Made by a program: the position numbers and the translations under genes. A stretch of 64,000 bases of DNA from Saccharothrix espanaensis DSM 44229 (GTDB taxonomy: Bacteria; Actinomycetota; Actinomycetes; Mycobacteriales; Pseudonocardiaceae): assembly GCF_000328705.1 (NCBI RefSeq), contig NC_019673.1:8753501-8817500 (forward strand), given 5' to 3'. Below the pieces are notes generated by a model. That model saw nothing but the letters and a program-made list of their open reading frames with translations. It was not told the origin of the DNA and made no database searches. Positions 1 to 10,899 of the stretch are shown piece after piece (position 1 is the first letter of the stretch; every line of letters starts with the position of its first letter).

Positions 1-660
1 GGTGGGCTTGCGGCCCTTCCAGCGCATCCGGCCGGCCTTGCCCCAGTTGATGTTCTGGTGCTCGGCGTTGCCGACCTCGCCGACCGTGGCGCGGCAGCGC
101 ACGTCCACGTTGCGGATCTCGCCCGAGGGCATCCGCAGCTGGGCGTACGGGCCGTCCTTGGCCACGAGCTGCACGCTGGCGCCGGCCGACCGCGCGATCT
201 TCGCGCCGCCGCCGGGGCGGAGCTCGATCGCGTGGATCACCGTGCCGACCGGGATGTTGCGCAGCGGCAGGTTGTTGCCCGGCTTGATGTCGGCCTTGGG
301 GCCGTTCTCGATCCGGTCACCCTGCTGGAGCTTGGCCGGGGCGATGATGTAGCGCTTCTCGCCGTCGACGTAGTGCAGCAGCGCGATGCGGGCGGTCCGG
401 TTGGGGTCGTACTCGATGTGAGCGACCTTGGCCGGGATGCCGTCCTTGTCCGTGCGGCGGAAGTCGATCAGGCGGTAGGCCCGCTTGTGGCCGCCACCCT
501 TGTGCCGCGTCGTGATCTTGCCCGACGCGTTGCGGCCACCACGGCCGTGCAGCGGGCGGACCAGCGACTTCTCCGGCGTCGTCCGAGTGATCTCGGCGAA
601 GTCGGAGACGCTCGCACCGCGACGACCGGGGGTCGTCGGCTTGTACTTGCGAATGCCCAT
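1..660 (-). CDS. rplB: 50S ribosomal protein L2 (N-terminal 220 residues)
   Basis: L2 of the large ribosomal subunit, needed for peptidyl-transferase assembly and subunit association. The ATG is at 658-660 and the protein opens [15 protein letters not shown]; the L2 hallmarks HGRGGRN and KGGGHKR follow within the first 55 residues. The frame runs off the left edge at about residue 220 of the usual 275-280, so the C-terminal third is outside the window. It lies 22 bases after rplW in the S10 operon, the fifth gene after rpsJ-rplC-rplD-rplW. Identification is secure. Confidence 0.97.
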   Translation of the reverse strand, partial: MGIRKYKPTTPGRRGASVSDFAEITRTTPEKSLVRPLHGRGGRNASGKITTRHKGGGHKRAYRLIDFRRTDKDGIPAKVAHIEYDPNRTARIALLHYVDGEKRYIIAPAKLQQGDRIENGPKADIKPGNNLPLRNIPVGTVIHAIELRPGGGAKIARSAGASVQLVAKDGPYAQLRMPSGEIRNVDVRCRATVGEVGNAEHQNINWGKAGRMRWKGRKPT

Positions 661-682
661 CTCTACGCAGTCCTCGTCGTCA

Positions 683-982
683 TCAGGCGGCCGGGCCGCC
701 GAAGATCTCGATCGGCTTGCTCTCGGCGGACAGCGTCACGATGGCGCGCTTGGTGTCCTTGCGCTTGCCGAAGCCCGTCCGGGTGCGCTTGCGCTTGCCC
801 TGGCGGTTGATCGTGTTGACGCTGACGACCTTGACGCCGAAGACCTTCTCCACGGCAATCTTGATCTGGGTCTTGTTCGAGCCGGGGGCCACCACGAAGG
901 TGTACTTGTTCTCCTCCAGGAGCCCGTAGGACTTCTCGGAGATGACCGGCGCGAGCAGGATGTCCCTGTGGTCGGGGATCAC
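683..982 (-). CDS. rplW: 50S ribosomal protein L23
   Basis: L23 lies at the exit of the ribosomal polypeptide tunnel and docks trigger factor and SRP. The 99-residue product has the typical N-terminus ([16 protein letters not shown]) and the basic loop [14 protein letters not shown] around residues 61-74. The start is a GTG at 980-982 that overlaps the rplD stop (GTGA, 979-982), indicating translational coupling. A longer in-frame opening into rplD exists but lacks family similarity. Length is normal for the family. Confidence 0.97.
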   Translation of the reverse strand: MIPDHRDILLAPVISEKSYGLLEENKYTFVVAPGSNKTQIKIAVEKVFGVKVVSVNTINRQGKRKRTRTGFGKRKDTKRAIVTLSAESKPIEIFGGPAA

Positions 983-1665
983 TTCTCGTCCTCCACTTCG
1001 GACGAACCGGCGACCGCCTCGGCCGAGCCCTTGCCCTGCTGGGCCTTGCTCGCCAGGAACACGTCCAGAGCGTCCTTGGTGAACACCACGTCGTCGTTGA
1101 CGAGCACGTCGTAGGTGTTCAGCTGGTCCGGGGCGATGATGTGCACGTGCGTGAGGTTGCGCAGGCTGACCCACGACACTTCCTCGGTGCGCAGCAGCAC
1201 GACCAGCACCCGACGGGCCTCGGTCACCGACTCCAGGACCTTGCGGGCGGTCTTCGTCGACGGGGTGTCACCCGAGACGAAGCCGCTCACCACGTGGACC
1301 TGGCCGGCGCGCGCCCGGTCGGAGAGGGCACCGCGCAGGGCGGCGGCCTTCATCTTCTTGGGGGTGCGCTGGCTGTAGTCGCGCGGCTGGGGGCCGTGCA
1401 CGACGCCACCACCGGCGAACTGGGGCGCGCGGGTCGAACCCTGGCGGGCCCGGCCGGTGCCCTTCTGCCGATACGGCTTCTTGCCACCGCCGGACACCTC
1501 GCCGCGGGTCTTCGTGGAGTGCGTGCCCTGGCGGGCCGCGGCCAACTGGGCCACGACGACCTGGTGCAGCAGGGCCACGTTCGCCTGCGCGTCGAAGACG
1601 GACGGGGGCAGCTCGACGTTGCCGTCGGTCTTGCCGTCCGGGGTGCGGACCTCAACGGACGTCAT
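979..1665 (-). CDS. rplD: 50S ribosomal protein L4
   Basis: L4 lines the exit tunnel and in some bacteria represses its own operon. The 228-residue protein shows the conserved loop [20 protein letters not shown] (about residues 52-71), which projects into the tunnel, and the RRVLVVL strand. The ATG is 2 bases after the rplC stop. The C-terminal tail (about residues 205-228) is acidic and non-conserved, as often seen in actinobacteria. Third gene of the S10 operon. Confidence 0.97.
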   Translation of the reverse strand: MTSVEVRTPDGKTDGNVELPPSVFDAQANVALLHQVVVAQLAAARQGTHSTKTRGEVSGGGKKPYRQKGTGRARQGSTRAPQFAGGGVVHGPQPRDYSQRTPKKMKAAALRGALSDRARAGQVHVVSGFVSGDTPSTKTARKVLESVTEARRVLVVLLRTEEVSWVSLRNLTHVHIIAPDQLNTYDVLVNDDVVFTKDALDVFLASKAQQGKGSAEAVAGSSEVEDEK

Positions 1666-1667
1666 GA

Positions 1668-2318
1668 TCAGGCACCACCCTTCGCAGCGGTCTTGACGAA
1701 CACGGTGCCGCCCTTGGGACCGGGCACCGCGCCCTTGATGAGCAGCAGGCCCGACTCGACGTCGACCCGGTGCACCTTCAAGTTCTGGGTGGTCACGCGC
1801 ACGTGGCCCATGCGGCCCGCCATGCGCAGGCCCTTGAACACGCGGCCGGGCGTGGCGCAGCCACCGATGGAGCCGGGCGAGCGGTGCTTGCGCTGCGTGC
1901 CGTGGCTCGCGCCCAGGCCGTGGAAGCCGTGCCGCTTCATGACACCAGCGGTGCCCTTGCCCTTGCTCGTGCCGACCACGTCGACCACCACGCCGGCCTC
2001 GAAGACCTCGGCGGTGATTTCCTGGCCGACCTGGTACTCGGACGCGTCCGTGGTGCGCAGCTCCGCCAACTGCCGGCGGGGCGTGACGCCCGCCTTGGCG
2101 TAGTGGCCCGCGACGGGCTTCTTGACCTTGCGCGGGTCGATCGCGCCGAAGGCCAACTGCACGGCCGAGTAGCCGTCGTTCTCCTGGGTCCGGATCTGGG
2201 TGACCACGTTCGGCTCTGCCTTGACGACGGTGACCGGCACGATCCGGTTGTTCTCGTCGAAGACCTGAGTCATTCCGAGCTTGGTGCCCAGGAGGCCCTT
2301 AACCTGCCTGTCAGACAT
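1668..2318 (-). CDS. rplC: 50S ribosomal protein L3
   Basis: L3 is an early-assembly 23S rRNA-binding protein near the peptidyl-transferase centre. The 216 residues begin with [16 protein letters not shown], the L3 signature, and include the [19 protein letters not shown] and [15 protein letters not shown] segments that form the long rRNA-contacting extension. The ATG is at 2316-2318, 28 bases after rpsJ. Second gene of the S10 operon. Confidence 0.97.
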   Translation of the reverse strand: MSDRQVKGLLGTKLGMTQVFDENNRIVPVTVVKAEPNVVTQIRTQENDGYSAVQLAFGAIDPRKVKKPVAGHYAKAGVTPRRQLAELRTTDASEYQVGQEITAEVFEAGVVVDVVGTSKGKGTAGVMKRHGFHGLGASHGTQRKHRSPGSIGGCATPGRVFKGLRMAGRMGHVRVTTQNLKVHRVDVESGLLLIKGAVPGPKGGTVFVKTAAKGGA

Positions 2319-2346
2319 TGGTCTCGTTACTCTCCGCGTCCAACGC

Positions 2347-2652
2347 TTACTGGATGTTGACGTCGACGCTCGCCGGCAGGTCGATGCGCATGAGCGCGTC
2401 CACCGTCTTCGGCGTCGGGTCGAGGATGTCGATCAGACGCTTGTGCGTGCGCATCTCGAAGTGCTCGCGCGAGTCCTTGTACTTGTGCGGCGAGCGGATG
2501 ACGCAGTAGACGTTCTTCTCAGTGGGCAGCGGCACAGGCCCGACGACCCGAGCGCCGGTGCGCGTCACGGTCTCGACGATCTTGCGCGCAGACGCGTCGA
2601 TCGCCTCGTGGTCGTAGGCCTTGAGCCGGATGCGGATCTTCTGTCCCGCCAT
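2347..2652 (-). CDS. rpsJ: 30S ribosomal protein S10 / NusE
   Basis: S10 is a 30S head protein that doubles as NusE in transcription antitermination. The 101-residue product starts [19 protein letters not shown] and carries the conserved [22 protein letters not shown] block and the THKRLIDI stretch. The ATG at 2650-2652 was chosen over a longer in-frame start 48 bases upstream because the family begins here and an AGAGGAA stretch precedes it. It is the first gene of the S10 operon; the leader carries an element also found before rpsL. Confidence 0.96.
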   Translation of the reverse strand: MAGQKIRIRLKAYDHEAIDASARKIVETVTRTGARVVGPVPLPTEKNVYCVIRSPHKYKDSREHFEMRTHKRLIDILDPTPKTVDALMRIDLPASVDVNIQ

Positions 2653-2868
2653 GATGGCTTGCCGTTCCTCTGCTTCTCGATACCGCTGCGGTGCGGGCAA
2701 CCGGAATGAGGCCGCGAAGCCTCCGGCGCGTACCGCCCCCTATTCAGGACTGACACCTCAGCGGTGTCACGGTGCCCGGTCCACGCGGTCGGGCGTGTCG
2801 CGCCCTTGGCCACAGACCGGTCCCACTGATGAAACCTTGTGGGATTTGTCGTGCTGTTCGATCCCCTC
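2653..2868 (-). other. rpsJ 5' leader and promoter region, no gene
   Basis: Together with the tuf terminator this makes a gene-free stretch of about 330 bases between tuf and rpsJ. It should hold the S10-operon promoter and an mRNA leader. The only recognisable structure is the 19-base hairpin element at 2787-2805 shared with the rpsL leader. I could not assign a convincing -35/-10 pair. Short open frames here look like GC-rich noise. Confidence 0.55.
2787..2805 (-). promoter_or_regulatory. Leader element shared by rpsJ and rpsL (copy 1)
   Basis: The minus-strand sequence GGGCGCGACACGCCCGACC is present here, 134 bases before the rpsJ start, and again exactly at 7441-7459, 81 bases before the rpsL start. 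Within it GGGCG and CGCCC can form a short stem around CGACA. Two identical 19-mers in the leaders of two ribosomal-protein operons suggest a shared regulatory or RNA-binding function. The function itself is inference. Confidence 0.5.
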
Positions 2869-2912
2869 GTGACGGAGCGGCCGGGTTCCGATGGAACCGG
2901 CCGCCCCGTGAC
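2869..2912 (-). terminator. tuf terminator hairpin
   Basis: Arms 2869-2889 and 2893-2912 pair over about 19 bases with one mismatch and one bulge around a 3-base turn, about 70 bases downstream of the tuf stop. There is no clear T-tract, as is common for actinobacterial terminators. It separates the tuf transcript from the S10 promoter region. Confidence 0.6.
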
Positions 2913-2981
2913 GAGCAACCCGTCAATGGTCGCACACCGGGGTGCGCAGACCAAATCGGGGGTCGAGAAACTAGAGCGAGG

Positions 2982-4175
2982 TCACTTGAGGATCTTGGTG
3001 ACCGAGCCCGCGCCGACCGTGCGGCCACCCTCGCGGATGGCGAACCGCAGGCCCTCGTCCATGGCGATCGGCTGGATCAGCTTCACGGCCATGGTCGTGG
3101 TGTCGCCCGGCATGACCATCTCGGTGCCCTCGGGGAGGGTCACGACGCCGGTCACGTCGGTGGTGCGGAAGTAGAACTGCGGGCGGTAGTTGTTGAAGAA
3201 CGGCGTGTGGCGGCCGCCCTCGTCCTTCGACAGGATGTAGACCTGCGCGTCGAACTCGGTGTGCGGGGTCGTGGTGCCCGGCTTCACGATGACCATGCCG
3301 CGCTCCACCTCCTCGCGCTTCACGCCACGCAGCAGCAGGGCGGCGTTGTCGCCGGCCTGGCCCTCGTCGAGGAACTTCTTGAACATCTCGATCGAGGTGA
3401 CCGTGGTCTTCTTCGAGGTCTCCTTGATGCCGACGATCTCGACCTCTTCGTTGACCTTGACGATGCCGCGCTCGATACGACCGGTGACCACGGTGCCGCG
3501 GCCGGTGATCGTGAACACGTCCTCGACCGGCATCAGGAACGGCCGGTCGACCTCGCGCTCGGGCTCCGGGATGTTCTCGTCCACGGCGGCCATCAGGCCG
3601 AGGAGCGCCTTGCCCCACTCGGCGTCGCCCTCGAGCGCCTTCAGCGCCGAGACGCGCACGACCGGCAGGTCGTCGCCCGGGAACTCGTACTCGGAGAGCA
3701 GCTCGCGGACCTCGAGCTCGACGAGCTCCAGGATCTCCTCGTCGTCCACCATGTCGGCCTTGTTCAGGGCCACCACGATGTAGGGCACGCCGACCTGGCG
3801 GGCCAGGAGCACGTGCTCCTTGGTCTGCGGCATCGGGCCGTCGGTCGCCGCGACCACCAGGATGGCGCCGTCCATCTGCGCCGCACCGGTGATCATGTTC
3901 TTGATGTAGTCGGCGTGACCGGGGCAGTCGACGTGCGCGTAGTGCCGGTTCGCGGTCTGGTACTCGATGTGCGCGATCGAGATCGTGATACCGCGCTGCT
4001 TCTCCTCCGGCGCCTTGTCGATCTGGTCGAACGGCGTGAAGGGGTTCAGGTCCGGGAACTCGTCGTGCAGGACCTTGGAGATCGCTGCGGTCAGCGTCGT
4101 CTTGCCATGGTCGATGTGACCGATGGTGCCGATGTTGACGTGCGGCTTCGTCCGCTCGAACTTCGCCTTCGCCAC
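2982..4175 (-). CDS. tuf: Elongation factor Tu
   Basis: EF-Tu delivers aminoacyl-tRNA to the ribosomal A site with GTP hydrolysis. The 397-residue protein has the G1 motif GHIDHGKT (19-26), the switch region RGITI, the G3 motif DCPGH, G4 NKAD and a C-terminal barrel ending [20 protein letters not shown]. The start is GTG at 4173-4175, preceded by an AGGAGGAC ribosome-binding site. It is the last gene of the str operon (rpsL-rpsG-fusA-tuf). The 137-base gap from fusA may allow extra transcription. Length is normal. Confidence 0.98.
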   Translation of the reverse strand: MAKAKFERTKPHVNIGTIGHIDHGKTTLTAAISKVLHDEFPDLNPFTPFDQIDKAPEEKQRGITISIAHIEYQTANRHYAHVDCPGHADYIKNMITGAAQMDGAILVVAATDGPMPQTKEHVLLARQVGVPYIVVALNKADMVDDEEILELVELEVRELLSEYEFPGDDLPVVRVSALKALEGDAEWGKALLGLMAAVDENIPEPEREVDRPFLMPVEDVFTITGRGTVVTGRIERGIVKVNEEVEIVGIKETSKKTTVTSIEMFKKFLDEGQAGDNAALLLRGVKREEVERGMVIVKPGTTTPHTEFDAQVYILSKDEGGRHTPFFNNYRPQFYFRTTDVTGVVTLPEGTEMVMPGDTTTMAVKLIQPIAMDEGLRFAIREGGRTVGAGSVTKILK

Positions 4176-4206
4176 TGGATTGTCCTCCTGGACTTCTATT
4201 GCTTAG

Positions 4207-4234
4207 CCCGACGGGTGAGTTGCCACCCGCCGGG
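4207..4234 (-). other. Hairpin in the fusA-tuf gap
   Basis: Arms 4207-4217 and 4223-4234 can form a GC-rich stem (one mismatch or bulge) 30 bases upstream of tuf. It has no T-tract. It could be a partial terminator, an mRNA-stability or processing site, or part of a tuf leader. The sequence does not decide between these. Confidence 0.35.
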
Positions 4235-4312
4235 CGTCACGTCAAGGGTTGTGCGGACCCCAGGGACGAGACCCCGGAGAGCCCGCGTGGTGCTGCGGTG
4301 CTCCGGTTGGGG

Positions 4313-6415
<2,103 letters not shown>

Positions 6416-6514
6416 GGGTGTTTCCCCTGTCTTGAGCTCGCAGGCTCACTAGGGCCGGGAGAGCCCGGCGGGCGGTTCGCAAGTGGATCTTCCGGACGCC
6501 CGCCGGGCGTCACA

Positions 6515-6984
6515 TCACCAGCGGTAGTGGGCGAAGGCCTTGTTCGACTCGGCCATCTTGTGGGTGTCCTCGCGGCGCTTGACGCTCGCGCCCAGGCCGT
6601 TGCTCGCGTCGAGCAGCTCGTTCATCAGGCGCTCGACCATGGTCTTCTCGCGGCGCTGCCGGGAGTAGGTGATCAGCCAGCGCAGCGCCAGCGTGGTCGA
6701 GCGACCGGGCTTGACCTCGATCGGCACCTGGTAGGTCGCACCACCGACGCGGCGGCTCTTGACCTCCAGGGCGGGCTTGACGTTGTCGAGCGCGCGCTTG
6801 AGCGTCACCACGGGGTCGGTGCCGTTCTTGTCGCGGGCGCCTTCGAGGGCGCGGTACACGATCCGCTCGGCCACGGAGCGCTTGCCGTCGACCAGCACCT
6901 TGTTGATGAGCTGCGTCACCAGCGGAGAGCTGTAGACCGGGTCGGTGATCAACGGCCGCTTCGGGGCCGGTCCCTTGCGGGGCA

Positions 6985-6985
<1 letters not shown>
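6515..6985 (-). CDS. rpsG: 30S ribosomal protein S7
   Basis: S7 nucleates assembly of the 30S head and contacts the E-site tRNA. The 156-residue product opens [20 protein letters not shown] and ends [12 protein letters not shown], both typical. The ATG (6983-6985) shares one base with the rpsL stop (TGATG), a tight translational coupling. Second gene of the str operon. Confidence 0.97.
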
Positions 6986-7359
<374 letters not shown>

Positions 7360-7440
7360 TCGCCGACTGCTTCTTCCGTTCGAGTGCCCGCCGCCTTGCC
7401 GACGTCGAGCACTGGTTACCTGGTCCCTCTCTGCACCCGA

Positions 7441-7459
7441 GGTCGGGCGTGTCGCGCCC
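7441..7459 (-). promoter_or_regulatory. Leader element shared by rpsJ and rpsL (copy 2)
   Basis: Exact second copy of the 19-base element at 2787-2805, here 81 bases before rpsL and downstream of the predicted promoter, so it would be transcribed into the mRNA leader. Additional flanking GAGGTC/GACCTC bases at this copy can extend the hairpin. Candidate site for ribosomal-protein feedback or transcription factor contact (inference). Confidence 0.5.
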
Positions 7460-7587
7460 GTAGACCTCAGGTCCGCAGGCAACATCCCAGGATGCCCCTA
7501 CGAGTGGAGGTCACCGCGGCCGGCTGTCCAGCACCACTGGCGCGTAGGCACGCGGAGCGGCCCGACATGGGTCGGGCACGAGTACCA

Positions 7588-7617
7588 AAGATACCCCGGC
7601 CGGTTCCCACTGGTCAA
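7588..7617 (-). promoter_or_regulatory. Predicted rpsL (str operon) promoter
   Basis: On the minus strand a TTGACC -35 (7612-7617) is followed after 18 bases by a TATCTT -10 (7588-7593), close to the sigma-70/HrdB-type consensus. Start of transcription would fall near 7581, giving a leader of about 220 nt that includes the shared 19-base element. The 403-base gene-free stretch 7360-7762 holds this promoter, the leader and the upstream region of the divergent gene; nothing else is visible in it. Confidence 0.55.
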
Positions 7618-7762
7618 AACGGGGGGTCGCACGACCCGACCGGACCCGCGCGGGTACCCGGCGGTTCACCTGCCGTTTCCTTCCAACACCGTCGACCTGC
7701 GCGGAATTCCCCGCCGGGGACCACCTCCGGCCCGGTTCCGGGCGGCGGTCACACTGGTGCGC

Positions 7763-8242
7763 GTGGACCCCGTCACGCCCGGCCCCGACCCGCTGCGCCG
7801 CCGCAAGGTGGCGACCGTCCTGGTGATCGCCTCGGTGGTGGTGCTGGTCCTCGGCGCGGGCGTGGTGTTCGTGCTCGGCCGGACGTCGAACCCGGCGGCG
7901 GGCGACTGCGTGGTCACCTCCGGCGGACCGTCGAACGCGATGGCGGTGCGGAAGATCGACTGCGGCGCGCCCGAGGCGACCTACCGGGTGTCGTCCGGCC
8001 CGTGCCCGGAGGGCGACCACCTGACCGCCGGGGACCTCTGCCTGGCGCTGGACGTGGCGCCCGGCGACTGCCTCAAACCCGTTGAGTACCAGGGTGTTTC
8101 GGCGTTCCACAGGTGGCCGTGCGACCAGGCCGACGTGCGGCGGGTGACCCGGGTCGCCGACACGGCCGACCGCGGCGGCTGCGACGGCGGGCCGGCCCAC
8201 GTCTACGCCACTCCCCCGCGAACCGTGTGCCTCGACCGGTGA
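7763..8242 (+). CDS. LppU-like single-span membrane protein
   Basis: Predicted 159-residue protein with a short charged N-terminus (DPLRRRK, about residues 8-14), one membrane segment (about residues 15-40) and a secreted cysteine-rich domain. The spacing GDCVV...IDCG...YRV...CPEGDHLT...CLAL...GDCLKP resembles the actinobacterial LppU/SCO3897 group of unknown function. The GTG at 7763 gives MDPVTPGPDP; a GTG six bases earlier is equally possible, and no strong ribosome-binding site is seen. It diverges from the str operon promoter. Function unknown. Confidence 0.6.
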   Translation: MDPVTPGPDPLRRRKVATVLVIASVVVLVLGAGVVFVLGRTSNPAAGDCVVTSGGPSNAMAVRKIDCGAPEATYRVSSGPCPEGDHLTAGDLCLALDVAPGDCLKPVEYQGVSAFHRWPCDQADVRRVTRVADTADRGGCDGGPAHVYATPPRTVCLDR

Positions 8243-8398
8243 GCCGTGCACGCGATTGGACCCGCGAGCCGCGCGTGTGTGGACGGGTGAGCCGCGCGTG
8301 AACGGACGGGCCATTTGTGCGCACGCTTGGACCTGCGGGCCGCGCGTGCATGTCGGACCGGCGAGCCGGGCGTGCTGGGGCAGGTGAGCCGTGCGCGT
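8234..8398. repeat. Degenerate 24-base tandem repeat array
   Basis: At least six recognisable copies of a unit resembling GGACSSGYGAGCCGCGCGTG begin near 8234, 8258, 8281, 8329, 8355 and 8378; the interval 8281-8329 is two units long and its middle copy is decayed. Period is 23-26 bases. The array starts at the stop of the LppU-like gene and ends just before the phosphotransferase start, so it fills the intergenic gap. Function unknown; it may be neutral expansion or a protein-binding or transcript-processing array. Confidence 0.55.
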
Positions 8399-8431
8399 AC
8401 TGGGCCGGTGGGGCGGGAGCACACTGATCGG

Positions 8432-9301
8432 GTGAACTCGGATCTCGTCGCGGGCATGGCCGCGCTGGTCGCGGCGGACGTACCGGCCGAAGTGCTCGCG
8501 GTGCGCGGGGACGTCGTGGTGGTGCGGGTGGGCGACGTGGTGCTGAAGGCCCACGAGCGCGGCACCGACCGCGCGGTGCTCGCCGCCCGGCTCCGGGTTG
8601 CCGGCGACCCACGTCTGGGTGAACTCCTGCTGGCACCCGCCGGTCCGCCGGCGGAGGTGCTGGGGCGGGTGGTCACGGCGTGGCCGCTGGGCGTTCCGGT
8701 GCCGCAGGACGTCGACGCGCTGCCGCTGGAGGCCGCCGGGCGGCTGCTGGCCGACCTGCACCGGTTCGGGCGGGCGGACTTCGCCGGGCCGGTACCGCCC
8801 GCCGGCGCGCGCCCCCGGATGGAGCGGGCGGTGCACGACCTGCCGGCCGGTCCCCGGTCGGCGGTGGTGCGGCAGGCGTTCGACACGCTCGTGCCGGTGC
8901 TCGGGGACGCCGACGGCGACACCCTCATCCACGGCGACTGGCACCTCGGCCAGCTGGTCGAGCACGGCGGCTGGCGGCTGATCGACGTGGACGATCTGGG
9001 GCTGGGCGACCCGGCGTGGGACCTGGCCCGGCCCGCCGCGCTGTTCGCCGCCGGCGTGCTGGACCCGGAGTCGTGGAGCCGCCTGCTGGACGCCTACCTC
9101 GACGCCGGCGGGACGGCCGTCGAGCGCGCCGACCCGTGGGCCCGGCTGGAGGTGCCGGCGCGGGCGCTGGTGGTGCAGATGGCAGCGCGTGCGCTCTCGG
9201 CTGCGGAGCGCGACGACAAACCGCTCACCGAGGCACAAGAGGCACTGCTCGACGCCTGTGCTCGGATCGTGTCGGAACACGAACCCATTCCGCGCGGCTA
9301 A
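8432..9301 (+). CDS. Phosphotransferase (APH/choline-kinase fold)
   Basis: 289-residue protein of the aminoglycoside phosphotransferase / kinase-like fold. The catalytic loop reads HGDWHLGQLV and the metal-binding segment LIDVDDLGLGDPAWDLARP, both typical of the fold. In the usual HGDxHxxN motif the final Asn is Gln here, which may alter metal binding. The GTG at 8432 was chosen because upstream sequence is the repeat array. Substrate cannot be deduced: such proteins act on antibiotics, sugars or small alcohols. Possibly co-transcribed with the zinc-ribbon gene 38 bases downstream. Confidence 0.7.
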   Translation: MNSDLVAGMAALVAADVPAEVLAVRGDVVVVRVGDVVLKAHERGTDRAVLAARLRVAGDPRLGELLLAPAGPPAEVLGRVVTAWPLGVPVPQDVDALPLEAAGRLLADLHRFGRADFAGPVPPAGARPRMERAVHDLPAGPRSAVVRQAFDTLVPVLGDADGDTLIHGDWHLGQLVEHGGWRLIDVDDLGLGDPAWDLARPAALFAAGVLDPESWSRLLDAYLDAGGTAVERADPWARLEVPARALVVQMAARALSAAERDDKPLTEAQEALLDACARIVSEHEPIPRG

Positions 9302-9339
9302 TATCGCGCGTATCGCACCGAGAGCAGGAGGCTCACACG

Positions 9340-9636
9340 ATGCAGTGTCCCAAGTGTCATGCGAACATGCGCACCTTCGACCGCATGGGTGTACACATCG
9401 AGCAGTGCGACGGCTGCCGCGGCGTCTTCCTGGACTACGGCGAGCTGGAGGCCATCACCCGGTTGGAGACCCAGATGGCCGCGCCGCCGCCCCCGCCGCC
9501 CGTCGCGCCGGCTCCCGCCCAGGTGCACTACGTGCAGCCGGTGCAGCAGCCGGGCTGGGGCGCGCAGCCGCACTACGGCCACGGTTACGGCCACCGCAAG
9601 CACCGCGGTCTCGGCGGGCTGTTCTTCTCGTCCTGA
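9340..9636 (+). CDS. Small TFIIB-type zinc-ribbon protein
   Basis: 98-residue protein. The N-terminal zinc ribbon has CPKCHANM and CDGCRGVFLDYGELE (Cys pairs near residues 3/6 and 27/30), the zf-TFIIB family pattern. It is followed by a proline-rich linker (about residues 48-60) and a His/Gly/Tyr-rich tail ending HRKHRGLGGLFFSS. A strong AGCAGGAGG site lies 9 bases before the ATG. Family members are widespread in bacteria without an established role; nucleic-acid or metal binding is plausible. Confidence 0.75.
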   Translation: MQCPKCHANMRTFDRMGVHIEQCDGCRGVFLDYGELEAITRLETQMAAPPPPPPVAPAPAQVHYVQPVQQPGWGAQPHYGHGYGHRKHRGLGGLFFSS

Positions 9637-9700
9637 GCCGGCCCGCGATCTGATCCGGTCCGCGCTGTGCGTCGGTCCGTGATTTGAGTCGGTCGTCGAG

Positions 9701-9725
9701 CCGGTCCCGGCAGGGCCGGGCCCGG
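9701..9725 (+). terminator. Terminator after zinc-ribbon gene
   Basis: Arms 9701-9711 and 9715-9725 pair over 11 bases with one mismatch around a 3-base loop, followed by TTT. It lies 65 bases after the zinc-ribbon stop and before the toxin-antitoxin promoter, so it isolates the two units. Confidence 0.5.
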
Positions 9726-9776
9726 TTTCGCCGACCCCGCCGCGGCCGCCGTGGTGCGGTCCCGGCGCGCCGACTG

Positions 9777-9812
9777 TTGCGACTACCGAAAAACTGGGTG
9801 ATACTCGGTAGT
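9777..9812 (+). promoter_or_regulatory. Promoter with overlapping operator of the toxin-antitoxin pair
   Basis: A TTGCGA -35 (9777-9782) is followed after exactly 17 bases by a GATACT -10 (9800-9805). A perfect inverted repeat ACTACCGA / TCGGTAGT (9782-9789 and 9805-9812) overlaps both boxes, the usual arrangement for an autorepressed antitoxin operon. The antitoxin start lies 17 bases further on behind GGGAGG. Confidence 0.6.
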
Positions 9813-9829
9813 GACTGAGGGAGGTCGCC

Positions 9830-10276
9830 ATGTCGGTCGCGACGGAGGCCGCGCTGATCCGGGATCTCTTCGACCAGATCGAGGAGATCGAGGAGGTCGC
9901 CTCCAGCCTGTCGGAGGACGACGAACGGCGGCACAAGCTCGACGGCGTGGTGGCGCGCGCGCTGCGCAAAGCCCCGCCGGTCCGGCCCGTGGTGGCCGGT
10001 GAACTGCTCGACCTGACCGAGAAGACGGTCAAGGCGTGGGCCCGGGAAGGCGTGCTGGCGATCCACAGCCGGGAACCCAGGATGCTCCTGGACACCGTGC
10101 GGCTGCACGAGGTGCTGCACCTGGTGGCGGAGCTGCGCCGGGCCGGCCGCACCCGCGGCCTGCTGGACGAGGTGCACCGCCGGTTGAGCGACCGGGCCCT
10201 GCTCGACCGCGAGGACCTGGCGACGAGCCTGGCGCAGTTGCGCCGGGGCGAAGGACGGGTAGTCCGCTCAGCTTGA
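9830..10276 (+). CDS. HTH-type candidate antitoxin
   Basis: 148-residue protein with an acidic N-terminal helix (IEEIEEVASSLSEDDE), a central helix-turn-helix of MerR/excisionase type (about residues 58-85, AGELLDLTEKTVKAWAREGV) and a helical C-terminal part. It would bind the inverted repeat in its own promoter and neutralise the downstream protein. Its TGA overlaps the TTG start of the next gene (TTGA), a tight coupling typical of toxin-antitoxin pairs. The antitoxin role is inferred from gene order, size and operator; the specific family is not recognised. Confidence 0.55.
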   Translation: MSVATEAALIRDLFDQIEEIEEVASSLSEDDERRHKLDGVVARALRKAPPVRPVVAGELLDLTEKTVKAWAREGVLAIHSREPRMLLDTVRLHEVLHLVAELRRAGRTRGLLDEVHRRLSDRALLDREDLATSLAQLRRGEGRVVRSA

Positions 10277-10707
10277 TCACCGTCGTGGAGACGCCGCTGG
10301 CCGGCGTCCAGTCCGCCCACCTGCGCGGCCCCGCCCGCCAGGCGTACGACCGCTTCCTGGACGAACTCGCGCACAGCGGCTGCGCCGCGCTCGGCTACCG
10401 GGTGACCGGGCCGGAGCCGCTGCCCCGCCTGTGCGTGAAGCACCTGCGCGGCACGGACCGGGTGATCGTGGCGTTCCCGGACCCGGCGACGGCCTGGGTG
10501 CTGCTGGTCGGCACGCACGAGGACGACCCGGGCCGCAACCTGTACGACGCGCTGTACGAGCTGGCGGGCGTCCGGCCCCGGCTCAACGAGCGCCGCACCA
10601 AGCCGCCGTGCTGCGCGGACGGCACTCCCCCGGCGGCCGACGCCGACCTGGTGGACGAACTCGTGGCCAGGGCCCGCGCGTTGGCGAAGTCCCGCCGGAG
10701 GCCGTGA
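10273..10707 (+). CDS. RelE/ParE-like candidate toxin
   Basis: 144-residue protein starting at TTG within the TTGA overlap with the antitoxin. The pattern AYDRFLDELAHSG ... LCVKHLRGTDRVIVAFPDPATAWVLLVGTHEDDPGRNLYDALYELAG (described in pieces) is that of compact RNase-type toxins: an N-terminal helix pair, then a beta-sheet with the conserved VIVAF and WVLLVG strands. The C-terminal 40 residues are basic. The overlap, small size and shared operator support a two-gene toxin-antitoxin operon. mRNA cleavage as activity is inference; no catalytic residue can be assigned with confidence. Confidence 0.5.
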   Translation: MITVVETPLAGVQSAHLRGPARQAYDRFLDELAHSGCAALGYRVTGPEPLPRLCVKHLRGTDRVIVAFPDPATAWVLLVGTHEDDPGRNLYDALYELAGVRPRLNERRTKPPCCADGTPPAADADLVDELVARARALAKSRRRP

Positions 10708-10712
10708 CCCGA

Positions 10713-10738
10713 CGCCCGGTCCGGCTGTGGACCGGGCG
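10713..10738 (+). terminator. Terminator of the toxin-antitoxin operon
   Basis: Perfect 10-bp stem (10713-10722 with 10729-10738) around a 6-base loop, six bases after the toxin stop. Further flanking pairs are possible. It closes the two-gene operon. Confidence 0.6.
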
Positions 10739-10857
10739 CGTCGGATGCCTGGCCGGGTTGCCGGATGCGGGGCCGGGCTCACGGGTGCGTGGCAGGGCTC
10801 GTGGGTGCGGAAGCCGGGGCTGGTTCGGCCGTTTCCGGCTGACGGCGGTTCGTGGTG

Positions 10858-10889
10858 GTGCGGCGGGGGTGGAAAAGCCCCCGCCGCAC
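10858..10889 (-). terminator. Terminator of the L,D-transpeptidase / anchor-protein operon
   Basis: Perfect 12-bp GC-rich stem (10858-10869 with 10878-10889) around an 8-base loop containing a TTTT run on the minus strand, 10 bases after the stop of the choice-of-anchor gene. Confidence 0.75.
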
Positions 10890-10899
10890 GGTCGGACGG

